Of a stretch of 61,781 bases of DNA, positions 43,437 to 51,877 are shown in pieces; position 1 is the stretch's first letter; each line of letters begins with the position of its first letter. The position numbers and the translations under genes were made by a program. Source of the stretch: an uncultured Clostridia bacterium (lineage in GTDB: Bacteria > Bacillota > Clostridia > Oscillospirales > Acutalibacteraceae); contig CALWVM010000013.1 of NCBI GenBank assembly GCA_944384985.1, positions 1 through 61,781 of the forward strand, given 5' to 3'. Below the pieces are notes generated by a model. The model worked only from the letters and a program-made list of their open reading frames with translations. It ran no database searches and was not told the origin of the DNA.

Positions 43437-45221
43437 TTGGCGCAACAGAAACGGAAAAGTCAATCCCTGCTCAACGGCGCCATTGTGCTTGCAGCCGCGA
43501 CGATCATCGTAAAGGTCATCGGCATTCTCTACAAAGTGCCGATCTCCAACATGATCGGCACCATTGGGCGCGCGTGCTTTGACTCCGCTTATAATCTGTA
43601 TATCCCCATCTACACCGTCTCCATGGCGGGGCTGCCCGTGGCAGTCTCCAAGATGGTCTCGCAGCAGGTCGCGCTCGGACGCTTCCGCGATGTACGGCGC
43701 ATCTATAAGGTTGCCGGGCGGCTCTTTTTGCTGACGGGCACCATCGGCGTGGTGCTGATGTTCCTGCTGGCGTACCCATACGCCTTCCTTTCCAAAAACA
43801 TGGACGCGCTGCCCTCGATCATCGCCATCGCGCCGTCCATTTTCTTCTGCTGCGTGATGTCCACCTACCGCGGCTACTACAACGGGCTTCGGAATATGAC
43901 GCCCACCGCCATGTCCGAGGTTTGGGAGGCGGTCGGCAAGGTCATCATCGGGCTTTTGTGCGCGTGGGCGACCATGCGCTACGGCCAGGCGCGCTTCGCG
44001 GCGGGGCTTACCGTATTCGGGCAGACCGCTACGACCGAAGCCGAAGCACTCAGCGCTTTGTACCCCTATGCCGCCGCTGCCGCCGCGCTGGGCGTGACGG
44101 GCGGTACGGTCGTCGGGATGGTCTACATGATGATCCGCCATCGTGTGCGCGGCGACGGGCTGACGCGCACGGAACTGGTCAACTCTCCGAAGCCGCTGGC
44201 AGGCACAGCGATCGCCAAAACGCTGATTTCCATTGCAGTGCCGGTTGTCATGTCGTCGCTGGTGTTCAGCGTGACGAACCTGATCGACTCCATCACTGTG
44301 CAAAACCGGCTCGATACGATGATCCTCGGCAATCTGGATTATATCCGCTCGATTTACGGCGATCAGCTGCTCGCTTCGCAGGTGCTGGACGCGGACATTG
44401 CCAAATATCTGTACGGCGCCTACACCATGTCGCTGGACTTTAAGAACCTGATTCCCTCCATCACACTTTCCTTGGGTGTGAGCGCCATCCCCGCGCTGTC
44501 CGCCGCGTGGGCGGTCAAAGACCGCAAGGTGCTCAAGACTTCGGTCGAATCGGTGCTGCGCGTGACGCTGATGATCGCCTTTCCCGCAGGCATCGGCATG
44601 GCGGTGCTCGCCCAACCTATCCTCAACATGATGTATGAAACGGGCAAATCCGCCGACGCGGTCTCCATCGCCGCGCCCATTATGGCGGCGTACGGCTACA
44701 CCATTTTCCTGATGTGCCTGTCGCAGCCGACGACGAACATGCTGCAAGCCATCGGCAAAACCGGCGTGCCGCTGCGCTCCCTGACCGTCGGCGCGGTCGC
44801 CAAGGTCATTGCGAACTACATTTTCATCGGCATCCCGCAGCTCAACATCAACGGCGCGGTGCTTGGCACCGTGATCTGCTACGCTATTATCGTGATCTAC
44901 AACATCATCGCGCTGCTGCGCACGGCGCGTGTGCGCGTCAACTGGATGTCGGTTTTTGTAAAGCCGTTGTTTTCCGCTGTGCTCTGCGGCGTTGCCGCTT
45001 ACACCAGCTATGGGCTGTTTTCCAACATTTTGCCTGTTATGATGCGCGGCGGTCTTTCCGTCACGAACATCCTCGCCACGGTCATCGCCGTCGTATTTGC
45101 CGTCCTTGTATACGCCATCGCGATGTTTTTGGTCGGCGGCATTGCCAAATCGGATGTAAAAATGCTGCCCAAGGGAGAAAAAATCGCGAAAATACTTGCC
45201 AAATACGGATTTTTAGAGTAA
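43437..45221 (+). CDS. MOP-family polysaccharide/lipid flippase (YabM/SpoVB-like)
   Basis: 594 residues, about 14 membrane helices, opening AQQKRKSQSLLNGAIVLAAATIIVKVIGILYK in pieces typical of SpoVB/MurJ-type exporters. Likely flips lipid-linked precursors for peptidoglycan or spore cortex. Start TTG 43437 with GAAAGGAGC; the only earlier ATG-like start (43371) lies in the previous gene. The neighbours mazG and rqcP match Bacillus yabM-yabN-yabO. Confidence 0.88.
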   Translation: MAQQKRKSQSLLNGAIVLAAATIIVKVIGILYKVPISNMIGTIGRACFDSAYNLYIPIYTVSMAGLPVAVSKMVSQQVALGRFRDVRRIYKVAGRLFLLTGTIGVVLMFLLAYPYAFLSKNMDALPSIIAIAPSIFFCCVMSTYRGYYNGLRNMTPTAMSEVWEAVGKVIIGLLCAWATMRYGQARFAAGLTVFGQTATTEAEALSALYPYAAAAAALGVTGGTVVGMVYMMIRHRVRGDGLTRTELVNSPKPLAGTAIAKTLISIAVPVVMSSLVFSVTNLIDSITVQNRLDTMILGNLDYIRSIYGDQLLASQVLDADIAKYLYGAYTMSLDFKNLIPSITLSLGVSAIPALSAAWAVKDRKVLKTSVESVLRVTLMIAFPAGIGMAVLAQPILNMMYETGKSADAVSIAAPIMAAYGYTIFLMCLSQPTTNMLQAIGKTGVPLRSLTVGAVAKVIANYIFIGIPQLNINGAVLGTVICYAIIVIYNIIALLRTARVRVNWMSVFVKPLFSAVLCGVAAYTSYGLFSNILPVMMRGGLSVTNILATVIAVVFAVLVYAIAMFLVGGIAKSDVKMLPKGEKIAKILAKYGFLE

Positions 45222-45242
45222 AATACAGAAAAGGATTTTGCA

Positions 45243-46049
45243 ATGGAAAAGACGTTTCAAACCAAACCAAATTACAATATGCAGGATCTTTTGGAGATCA
45301 TGCGCATCCTGCGCGGCGAGAACGGCTGCCCGTGGGATAGGGAGCAGACACATGCGTCCATCCGCAAGAACCTGATCGAAGAAACCTACGAGGCGATCGA
45401 GGCAATCAACAAACGCGATGATGTGCTGCTTTGTGAGGAACTCGGCGACGTGCTCATGCAGGTCGTGTTCCATGCCCAGATCGCGGCGGAACGAAACGCT
45501 TTCACATTTGCCGACGTAACGGACGGCATTTGCAAAAAGCTCATTGAGCGGCATCCGCATGTGTTCGGGGATGTGCAGGTCGCGTCGTCCGGCGAAGTTC
45601 TGGAGAATTGGGAAAAAATCAAATCCGCGACCAAGCACCGCAAAACCGTTTCGGACAAGATGCAGGCGGTCCCGCGTGAATTGCCCGCTTTGATGCGCGC
45701 ATACAAGATCCAGGAAAAGGCGGCGAAAGTCGGGTTTGACTGGGACGATCTCGACGGTGCGCTGCAAAAGCTGCCCGAGGAGACGGCGGAGCTTCGCGCG
45801 GCGTATGAAAAGAACGACCGTGAAAATGCACTGGAAGAGCTCGGTGATCTACTGTTTTCGGTCGTCAACGCGGCGCGGCTTTTAGACCTTGACCCCGAAG
45901 AAGCTCTGACTGCCGCGACCGACAAATTCCAAACGCGCTTTTGCGAAGTGGAAAAGCTGGCCGACGCGCGCGGGGTGGACATGCCGTCCGCATCGCTGGA
46001 AACGCTGGACGCACTTTGGGACGAAGCCAAAAAATTAGGTTCCGAATAG
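45243..46049 (+). CDS. mazG: nucleoside triphosphate pyrophosphohydrolase MazG
   Basis: 268 residues. Tandem MazG domains: ENGCPWDREQTH, EETYEAIEAI / EELGDVLMQVVFHA and, in the second repeat, EETAELRAA / EELGDLLFSVVN (ExxED-type metal sites). Removes aberrant NTPs. Lacks the N-terminal methylase-like domain of Bacillus YabN. Confidence 0.95.
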   Translation: MEKTFQTKPNYNMQDLLEIMRILRGENGCPWDREQTHASIRKNLIEETYEAIEAINKRDDVLLCEELGDVLMQVVFHAQIAAERNAFTFADVTDGICKKLIERHPHVFGDVQVASSGEVLENWEKIKSATKHRKTVSDKMQAVPRELPALMRAYKIQEKAAKVGFDWDDLDGALQKLPEETAELRAAYEKNDRENALEELGDLLFSVVNAARLLDLDPEEALTAATDKFQTRFCEVEKLADARGVDMPSASLETLDALWDEAKKLGSE

Positions 46050-46100
46050 CTGCTTGCAGCTATGGAAGATAAATCTATCCCAAAAACGGAGGAAGACAAA

Positions 46101-46376
46101 ATGAATAAGACAGAACTTATCGCGGCAGTTGCGGAGAAAGCCGGTCTGTCCAAGAAAGACGCAGACGCAGCAGTTGCGGCTGTGTTCGATGCAGTCACCG
46201 CAGAGCTTGCCAAGGGCGAAAAAGTCCAGCTCATCGGCTTCGGCACCTTTGAGGTCCGTGAGCGTGCGGAAAAGACGGGCCGCAACCCGAGAACCGGCGA
46301 GACGATGACCATTCCGGCATCCAAAGTCCCCGCTTTCAAAGCCGGCGCTGCTCTGAAGAACGCTGTTGCGAAATAA
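46101..46376 (+). CDS. hup: DNA-binding protein HU
   Basis: 91 residues. [43 protein letters not shown] (DNA-embracing arms) and a Lys/Ala tail. Bacterial histone-like protein. Start ATG 46101 with GGAGG; in-frame upstream codons lie between the Shine-Dalgarno and mazG. A strong terminator follows. Confidence 0.97.
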   Translation: MNKTELIAAVAEKAGLSKKDADAAVAAVFDAVTAELAKGEKVQLIGFGTFEVRERAEKTGRNPRTGETMTIPASKVPAFKAGAALKNAVAK

Positions 46377-46393
46377 GTGCTTTTGCACACGCG

Positions 46394-46426
46394 GCAGAGG
46401 GAAGCGATTCCCTCTGCTTTTTCTTT
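46394..46426 (+). terminator. intrinsic terminator of hup
   Basis: A 10-bp perfect stem GCAGAGGGAA / TTCCCTCTGC with a GCGA loop and a T-rich tail. It lies between hup and rqcP, so rqcP depends on read-through or a promoter I cannot see. Confidence 0.85.
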
Positions 46427-46455
46427 ACGTTTCACCCAGAAAAGGAGGGTTTCTT

Positions 46456-46698
46456 TTGCGACTGGATAAGTATTTAAAGGTTTCGCGCATTGTCAAACGC
46501 CGCACCGTTGCCAACGAGATCTGCGACGCGGGACGCGCCGAGGTCAACGGCAGAGTGGCACGCGCGTCTTACGATGTAAAGGTCGGCGACATCATCACGC
46601 TCACGCTCGGCGCAAATACGAAGCGCTACGAGGTGCTTGCCGTCAGCGAATACGCGCCGAAGGACGCCGCTTCGTCCATGTACCGGGAAATCGAATAA
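46456..46698 (+). CDS. rqcP: S4-domain RNA-binding protein RqcP (YabO)
   Basis: 80 residues. S4 fold: RLDKYLKVSRIVKRRTVANEICDAGRAEVNGR in pieces, then KVGDIITL. RqcP helps add alanine tails to stalled nascent chains on 50S subunits. The start is TTG 46456, with AAAGGAGGG upstream; no ATG is available at the conserved N-terminus. The usual downstream partners yabP, yabQ and divIC are absent. Confidence 0.92.
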   Translation: MRLDKYLKVSRIVKRRTVANEICDAGRAEVNGRVARASYDVKVGDIITLTLGANTKRYEVLAVSEYAPKDAASSMYREIE

Positions 46699-46711
46699 CA
46701 AAAGGAAAAGA

Positions 46712-46740
46712 TTTACCTTTTCGGGAATCCGTGCTATACT
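46712..46740 (+). promoter_or_regulatory. promoter of the structured RNA/yhaM unit
   Basis: TTTACC (46712-46717), 17 bases, TGC-TATACT (46735-46740); predicted start near G46747. Confidence 0.65.
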
Positions 46741-46746
46741 TAAGCT

Positions 46747-46901
46747 GCCGAGGATCGAACACAAGATGGTTTTCAGCGGATGCTTTTCGCGCGGGCTGCG
46801 CGAAAGGGCTTGAAATACGGCAGCCTGCCAAGGGCGAAAAAGGGAAAGACCGACGTGCCGGCGCGTTTTCGGCATATCGGGTTCGGTTCTCCGCAGCTTA
46901 A
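46747..46901 (+). ncRNA. structured RNA with long closing stem, possible 6S-like RNA or yhaM leader
   Basis: From the predicted start, GCCGAGGATCGAAC (46747-46760) pairs with GTTCGGTTCTCCGC (46881-46894), 13 of 14 positions counting G-U, with one C-C mismatch. Inside lie hairpins TTTCGCGC/GCGCGAAA (around 46785-46806), GGCA/TGCC (around 46820) and TGCCG/CGGCA (around 46858-46875). The enclosed region has no good reading frame. A closed-ended RNA of about 155 nt suggests 6S RNA, but I cannot confirm the family; a regulatory 5' leader of yhaM is the alternative. Confidence 0.45.
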
Positions 46902-46918
46902 CCAAAGGAGACAGCGGC

Positions 46919-47890
46919 ATGAAATTCAAGCAGATCAACCAGAACGGGCTTTGCGAGGGCTTTGCCCTGATTACCAAATCCGAGAAGAAGGTCACCTCTA
47001 AGGGGAAGGACTATCTCGACCTGATCCTTTCCGACAGCGACGGTGAGATCTCCGCAAAGTATTGGGACTACAACGAAGCCGCGCAGGGGCAGTTCCCGGA
47101 GGAAACGCTTGTGAAGGTGCGCGGGACGATCTCCCAGTACAACGGCGCGGATCAGTTTCGCGTAGAGCGCATCCGCCGCGCGACGGAGCAGGACGGCGTG
47201 GATATTTCGGATTTCGTGCGCTCGGCTTCCTACAAAAGCGAATACATGTTCCAAAAGCTCATAGAATGCGTCGAGGCGTTCGAGGACAAGGACCTGCAAA
47301 AGCTTGTGCTGTATATGTTAAACGAGCACAAGGCAGATCTGCTCAAATGGCCGGCGGCGTATCGGCTGCACCACGCCATTCGCGGAGGGCTGCTGCTGCA
47401 CACGCTTTCCATTGTACGGCTGTGCGAGGACGTTTGCCGCGTCTATCCGTTCGTGGATGCGGACCTGCTGTGCGCAGGCGCGATTTTACATGATATTGCA
47501 AAGCTCACCGAATTCCAAGTTGGCAACGCAGGGATCGCCTCGGGCTACACTGTGGAGGGCAACCTCATCGGGCATCTGGTCAAAGGCGCGATGATGATCG
47601 ACGAAGCGGCGAAAAAGCTGGATATCCCAGCCGACAAGTCCATGCTGTTGCAGCATATGGTGCTTTCCCACCACGGCGAACCGGAATTCGGCGCGGCGGT
47701 GCGGCCCGCATTTTTGGAGGCGGAGCTTTTGTCGGAACTGGATTTAATGGATGCGCGCGTCTACCAAATCGCCGAGGCGGTCGCACCTTTGCAGCCGGGC
47801 GCGTTTTCCAACCGCATCTGGGCGCTGGATAACCGCAAGATCTACAACCACGCGCGCGGCGACATGCATAAAAAAGTCAATCTGGACTGA
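46919..47890 (+). CDS. yhaM: YhaM-type 3'-5' exoribonuclease (OB fold plus HD domain)
   Basis: 323 residues. The N-terminal OB-fold (KDYLDLILSDSDGEISAKYWD) leads to the HD domain: GGLLLHTLSIV, AGAILHDIAKL, HMVLSHHGEPEFGA. Trims RNA 3' ends and can act on ssDNA. ATG 46919 follows AAAGGAGA, directly after the structured RNA. Confidence 0.92.
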   Translation: MKFKQINQNGLCEGFALITKSEKKVTSKGKDYLDLILSDSDGEISAKYWDYNEAAQGQFPEETLVKVRGTISQYNGADQFRVERIRRATEQDGVDISDFVRSASYKSEYMFQKLIECVEAFEDKDLQKLVLYMLNEHKADLLKWPAAYRLHHAIRGGLLLHTLSIVRLCEDVCRVYPFVDADLLCAGAILHDIAKLTEFQVGNAGIASGYTVEGNLIGHLVKGAMMIDEAAKKLDIPADKSMLLQHMVLSHHGEPEFGAAVRPAFLEAELLSELDLMDARVYQIAEAVAPLQPGAFSNRIWALDNRKIYNHARGDMHKKVNLD

Positions 47891-47923
47891 CGGTTCAGTC
47901 TGATTCTATGGGGAGGAATTCGT

Positions 47924-48949
47924 ATGAGAAACCACGAGGTCACATCCGTTCAAAAGCTGCTGCGTGTGGACGGCAGTCTCAAAGAGCCGGGCTGGTCGCG
48001 GCAGCTTGTGCAGATTTACAGCCGTGACGACATTAAAGCCCCGAAATTCCGTATCAAGGAATGGGACTATTACCTGGTCGTCTCGAAAGAATGCGCGCTG
48101 GCGTTCACCATTTCCGACGACGGCTATATCGGGCTGCAATCCGTTTCGCTCATCACGTTCGGAAAGACACCCTGGGAGCACACCGAGACGATTTTACGGC
48201 CGTTCCCCATGGGAAAGCTGCATCTGCCCGAGACAAGCGAACGCGGCAACACGGTCTATCGCGACAAGCGGCTGAACATGGAATTCGTGAAAGGGGACGG
48301 CTGCCGGAGGATCGTCTGTTCCTTTAAAAATTTTCTGGACGGCAAGACGTTCACGTGCGACCTGACGCTTGAACAGCCGCCGATGGACACCATGGTCATC
48401 GCCACGCCGTGGAAAGAAAATCACAAAGCGTTTTACTACAACCAGAAGATCAACTGCATGAGAGCCAGCGGCGAAGCGCACTTCGACGGGAACACCTATG
48501 TGTTTGACCCCGAAACGGATTTCGGCACACTGGATTGGGGCCGCGGCGTTTGGACCTATGACAACACCTGGTATTGGGGCTCGGGCAACGGGATTGTAAA
48601 CGGCAAGCCGTTCGGCTTCAACATCGGCTATGGCTTCGGCGACACCTCGGCGGCGAGCGAAAACATTTTGTTTTACGACGGCGTGGGGCACAAGCTCGAC
48701 GACGTGACGTTCCACATCCCGAAGTACTCGTATTTGGATCCGTGGAAGATCTCTTCGAGCGATGGGCGGTTTGAGATGGATTTCATCCCCGTGCTTGACC
48801 GTGCGGCGAAGATCGATGTGAAGCTCATAACCACCGACCAGCATCAGGTATTCGGCAAAATGTCCGGCACGGCGGTGCTCGACGATGGCACAAAGCTTGA
48901 GATCCGCGACCTCTTGTGCTTCTGTGAAAAGGTACATAACAAATATTGA
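47924..48949 (+). CDS. DUF2804 family protein
   Basis: 341 residues. Blocks such as RIKEWDYYLVVS, DWGRGVWTYDNTWYWGSGNG and FNIGYGFGDTSAASENILFYDG fit the DUF2804 family, whose Trp/Gly-rich beta fold is of unknown function. GGGAGG precedes the ATG; a terminator follows. Confidence 0.82.
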   Translation: MRNHEVTSVQKLLRVDGSLKEPGWSRQLVQIYSRDDIKAPKFRIKEWDYYLVVSKECALAFTISDDGYIGLQSVSLITFGKTPWEHTETILRPFPMGKLHLPETSERGNTVYRDKRLNMEFVKGDGCRRIVCSFKNFLDGKTFTCDLTLEQPPMDTMVIATPWKENHKAFYYNQKINCMRASGEAHFDGNTYVFDPETDFGTLDWGRGVWTYDNTWYWGSGNGIVNGKPFGFNIGYGFGDTSAASENILFYDGVGHKLDDVTFHIPKYSYLDPWKISSSDGRFEMDFIPVLDRAAKIDVKLITTDQHQVFGKMSGTAVLDDGTKLEIRDLLCFCEKVHNKY

Positions 48950-48950
48950 A

Positions 48951-48982
48951 AATACACGCCGCCCGGCGTTGGGCGGCGTATT
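48951..48982 (+). terminator. intrinsic terminator of the DUF2804 gene
   Basis: CGCCGCCC / GGGCGGCG stem with AATAC/GTATT extension and TTTTG tail. Confidence 0.8.
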
Positions 48983-48998
48983 TTGTAAGGTGGAAAGC

Positions 48999-49925
48999 AT
49001 GGACTGGACAGAAATTTGTATCACAGTGAACGCCGACGACATCGACCGCACGGCGGACATCGCGAGCATGGCGGCCCCCGGCGGCATTTATATCGAGGAT
49101 TACCGCACGCTGGAGGAAGAGACGCGCGAGATCGCGCACATCGACCTCATTGACGAGGAATTGCTCGCGAAAGACCGCACCAAAGCGCGCGTACATTTGT
49201 ATTATTCGCCGGAAACCAGCCCCAACGAAGCGCTCGCCTATCTTTCGGAGCGCCTGACAGCAGCGGGGATTGAATATGAGATAGACACACATTCTTGCAA
49301 AAGCGAGGACTGGGAAAACAACTGGAAAGCGTATTTCCATCCTCTGCCCGTAGGCCGTCGGCTGCTCATCCAGCCGCTCTGGCGCGAGGATGCCGAGAAT
49401 CCCGAAAACCGCGCGGTGCTGCGGATGGAGCCGGGGCTGGCATTCGGCACGGGCGGGCACCAGACCACCCGCCTTTGCTTGGAGGCTTTGGAAAATGCGG
49501 TACGCCCGGGCTGCACGGTGCTCGACGTCGGCTGCGGCAGCGGCATTTTGGCGATCGCGGCCCTGCTTTTGGGCGCGGGCAGCGCGGTAGGCGTGGATAT
49601 TGACGCGCTCGCAGTAAAAACGGCAAAGGAAAACGGGCGGCGCAACGGCTTCACAGAACCCGCGCTCACCTTTTTGCAGGGCAATCTCGCAGATGACGTA
49701 ACGGGGCAATATGACGTAGTGGTGACGAACATCGTCGCCGACGTCATTGTCCAATTTTTGCGGGATGTCGGTCGGTTTATGAAGCCCGATTCGGTGTTTA
49801 TTGCTTCGGGCATCATCGACTTGCGCGAAGGCGACGTGCTCGACGCGCTGCAAGCGTACGGCTTTGCCGTAGAGACCCGCGCCGAGGACGGCGGCTGGGT
49901 GTGCCTTGTGTGCAGGAAAGGATAA
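48999..49925 (+). CDS. prmA: ribosomal protein L11 methyltransferase
   Basis: 308 residues. EPGLAFGTGGHQTTRLCLEAL, VLDVGCGSGILAIAALLLGA (SAM site), NIVADVI (NxxxxP-like position). The N-terminal substrate domain is in place. Trimethylates L11. Start ATG 48999 with AAGGTGG; the longer frame lies across the preceding terminator. Confidence 0.93.
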   Translation: MDWTEICITVNADDIDRTADIASMAAPGGIYIEDYRTLEEETREIAHIDLIDEELLAKDRTKARVHLYYSPETSPNEALAYLSERLTAAGIEYEIDTHSCKSEDWENNWKAYFHPLPVGRRLLIQPLWREDAENPENRAVLRMEPGLAFGTGGHQTTRLCLEALENAVRPGCTVLDVGCGSGILAIAALLLGAGSAVGVDIDALAVKTAKENGRRNGFTEPALTFLQGNLADDVTGQYDVVVTNIVADVIVQFLRDVGRFMKPDSVFIASGIIDLREGDVLDALQAYGFAVETRAEDGGWVCLVCRKG

Positions 49926-50243
49926 AACAAAACTTCGGTCAACCCTTTTCCTCCCTCTGCCGGGGGAGGTGTCTTTTGCCTACGGCAAAAGACGGAGGGA
50001 GAGAACATACAAGAAGCAGACTGAAATCAAAATCATGCATAGAACGAAACAAGAGTTTTTTCGCTTATACATTATAGTTAGATAACTGAAAACGTAACTG
50101 TTTTTCTCTCCCCCAGTCTCGCTAACGCTCGCCAGCCCCCTCGTCAGAGGGGGGCAATGACAGAGCTTTAAACTTTGACAATACTTCTTTGTTGCACTGT
50201 GGAGAAAATCAAAGGCCGCTCACGCGGTCTTTTTTGTTTCATA
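49926..50243. repeat. intergenic repeat region with two cruciform-like elements
   Basis: No gene. At about 49951-50001 CTCCCTC and GAGGGAG flank an inner stem GTCTTTTGCC / GGCAAAAGAC; at about 50107-50156 CTCTCCCCCAGTCTCGC and CGTCAGAGGGGGGC form a second element. Both look like dispersed palindromic repeats seen between genes in gut clostridia. AAGGCCGC/GCGGTCTT (50212-50231) is a terminator-like hairpin fully paired only on the plus strand. Confidence 0.55.
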
Positions 50244-50714
50244 TCAAATCCGTACCCCGTCGATATGGATGTACCGTGCGGTGACATAGTAATAGCTGTC
50301 AAGCGATCTGTCGAAGCTGTCGTCCGTGTGCGTGGCGACGCGCACGTCGCCCTCATTGGAAATCACCAGCAGCGAATGGGCAAAGCCGCTGCCGAAATCG
50401 AGCTGGATGATGTCGCCGGGTTCAAGCTGCTGTAATGCCGTTTCGCTCCCAAAAGGCCCCGTGCCGCGGTTGGTCGTCAGAAATTGATGCAGTTCCCGCA
50501 CACCCGTCCACGCGGGCGCGCGGTGATTTAAATCCGTGTAATACCAGCCAAAGGTCTTGCGGTAATTCATTTTGCCGCTGCCCGCAAACAGGCACTGCGA
50601 AATGAAATTCGTGCAGTCCCCGCCGATGGCGTCGAAATTATAGTAAGCGGGATTTCTGGAAAGGCTCCAGCGGCGTGCATATTCGACGGCGCGCGTGCGA
50701 TTGTAAAAAGCCAT
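50244..50714 (-). CDS. putative amidase-domain protein
   Basis: 156 residues. NRTRAVEYARRWSLSRNPAYYNF and GGDCTNFISQCLFAGSG with the presumed nucleophile Cys34, then PGDIIQLDF and AHSLLVI, as in the Amidase_6 (PF12671) group of clostridial wall-associated proteins. No signal peptide despite the expected peptidoglycan substrate. Follows ylmC by 14 bases, so it may be in the sigG unit and spore-related. Confidence 0.85.
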   Translation of the reverse strand: MAFYNRTRAVEYARRWSLSRNPAYYNFDAIGGDCTNFISQCLFAGSGKMNYRKTFGWYYTDLNHRAPAWTGVRELHQFLTTNRGTGPFGSETALQQLEPGDIIQLDFGSGFAHSLLVISNEGDVRVATHTDDSFDRSLDSYYYVTARYIHIDGVRI

Positions 50715-50728
50715 GCTCTATCCCCCGC

Positions 50729-51031
50729 TTAACCCTGACGGAACAGCGATTCCAGCGGGTTTTTCTTTTTGCCTGCGGGTTTACATTCGGCAGGGCAGTC
50801 AAAGCTGACGAGGATTGTGTCGTCGCCGATGACCTCGATCTCCTCCCAGCAGATGCGAATATCCTGCCCGTGCCCCATGAGCCCGAACAGCTTATTTTTC
50901 CCGAAAATAATCAATGCGATCACCCTGCCCGTGCAGGTGTCGATCTCTGCATCACACACGCATCCGAGCCGGCATCCGTCCTTTAAGTTGATGACCTCTT
51001 TTTCCCGCAGATCGGTAACACAGCAATTCAT
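50729..51031 (-). CDS. YlmC/YmxH-family sporulation protein (PRC-barrel)
   Basis: 100 residues. VTDLREKEVINLKDGCRLGCVCDAEID and GRVIALIIFG fit the PRC-barrel family linked to sporulation in clostridia. Start ATG 51031; its GGAGGTG Shine-Dalgarno is buried in the hairpin at 51038-51070. Confidence 0.88.
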   Translation of the reverse strand: MNCCVTDLREKEVINLKDGCRLGCVCDAEIDTCTGRVIALIIFGKNKLFGLMGHGQDIRICWEEIEVIGDDTILVSFDCPAECKPAGKKKNPLESLFRQG

Positions 51032-51037
51032 AGAAAA

Positions 51038-51070
51038 GCACCTCCGAGACAGTATATGTCTCGAAGGTGC
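51038..51070 (-). promoter_or_regulatory. hairpin hiding the ylmC ribosome binding site (terminator-like)
   Basis: Minus-strand RNA pairs GCACCUUCGAGACA with UGUCUCGGAGGUGC (14 bp, one U-G) around a UAUAC loop. The 3' arm contains the GGAGGUG Shine-Dalgarno and is followed by UUUUCU and AUG. It can act as a leaky terminator after sigG, a translational block, or both. Confidence 0.75.
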
Positions 51071-51078
51071 CCGATTTG

Positions 51079-51846
51079 TCACTGCCCTTTGATCTTTTTG
51101 ACCGCGCCCTTTTCGAGCCGCGAGACCTGCGCCTGCGAAATGCCGATCTCTGAAGCGACTTCGGTCTGGGTTTTCCCCTGCATAAAGCGCAGGTATAAAA
51201 TTTTCTTTTCGCGCGAAGAAAGACCTTTTATCGTCTCTTTCATCACGATCTCGTCGAGCCAGTCGCGGTCGCTGTCCGTCGAGCCGACCTGGTCCATAAC
51301 GTAGATCGTGTCGCCGCCGTCGGAGTACACGGGCTCATACAGCGATACGGGCTCGACAATGGCTTCGAGCGCGATGACGATTTCCGACGCGGGAAGCTGC
51401 ATTTCTTCGGCGATCTCGTTAACGGTCGGGTCGCGGTTCAGCTTATTTTGCAGCCGTTCTTTGACCTGCATGGCGTGATACGCGGTGTCGCGCATGGAAC
51501 GGCTGACGCGCAGGGCGTTGTTGTCCCGCAGATACCGGCGCACCTCGCCGATGATCATCGGCACGGCATAAGTCGAAAAGCGGACGTTTTGCGAAATGTC
51601 AAAGTTGTCGATCGCTTTCATCAGCCCGATCACGCCCACCTGAAACAGGTCATCCGGGTTTTCGCCGCGGTTGGAAAACCGCTGGATCACGCTGAGCACC
51701 AGCCGCAGATTGCCGTTCACCAGTTTGTCGCGCGCGGATTTGTCGCCCGCGTGCATTTTTCGCAGCAATTCCATTTTTTCGGATTCCTTAAGCACCTCGA
51801 GTTTCGATGTGTTGACACCGCAGATTTCGACCTTGTTGTATTGCAT
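51079..51846 (-). CDS. sigG: RNA polymerase sigma-G factor
   Basis: 255 residues. KVEICGVNTSKLEVL near the start is the SigG anti-sigma contact region and separates it from SigF; NPDDLFQVGVIGLMKAIDNFD and FSTYAVPMIIGEVRRYLRDNN form region 2; region 4 ends TQTEVASEIGISQAQVSRLEK. Late forespore sigma factor. Confidence 0.97.
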   Translation of the reverse strand: MQYNKVEICGVNTSKLEVLKESEKMELLRKMHAGDKSARDKLVNGNLRLVLSVIQRFSNRGENPDDLFQVGVIGLMKAIDNFDISQNVRFSTYAVPMIIGEVRRYLRDNNALRVSRSMRDTAYHAMQVKERLQNKLNRDPTVNEIAEEMQLPASEIVIALEAIVEPVSLYEPVYSDGGDTIYVMDQVGSTDSDRDWLDEIVMKETIKGLSSREKKILYLRFMQGKTQTEVASEIGISQAQVSRLEKGAVKKIKGQ

Positions 51847-51877
51847 ACCGTTGCCCCCGCCGCAAGAATGACAACGT

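Noticed and set aside
46780-47001. 73-codon frame across the structured RNA and yhaM start
   Set aside because: Runs through the yhaM Shine-Dalgarno and N-terminus in another frame, with no Shine-Dalgarno of its own.
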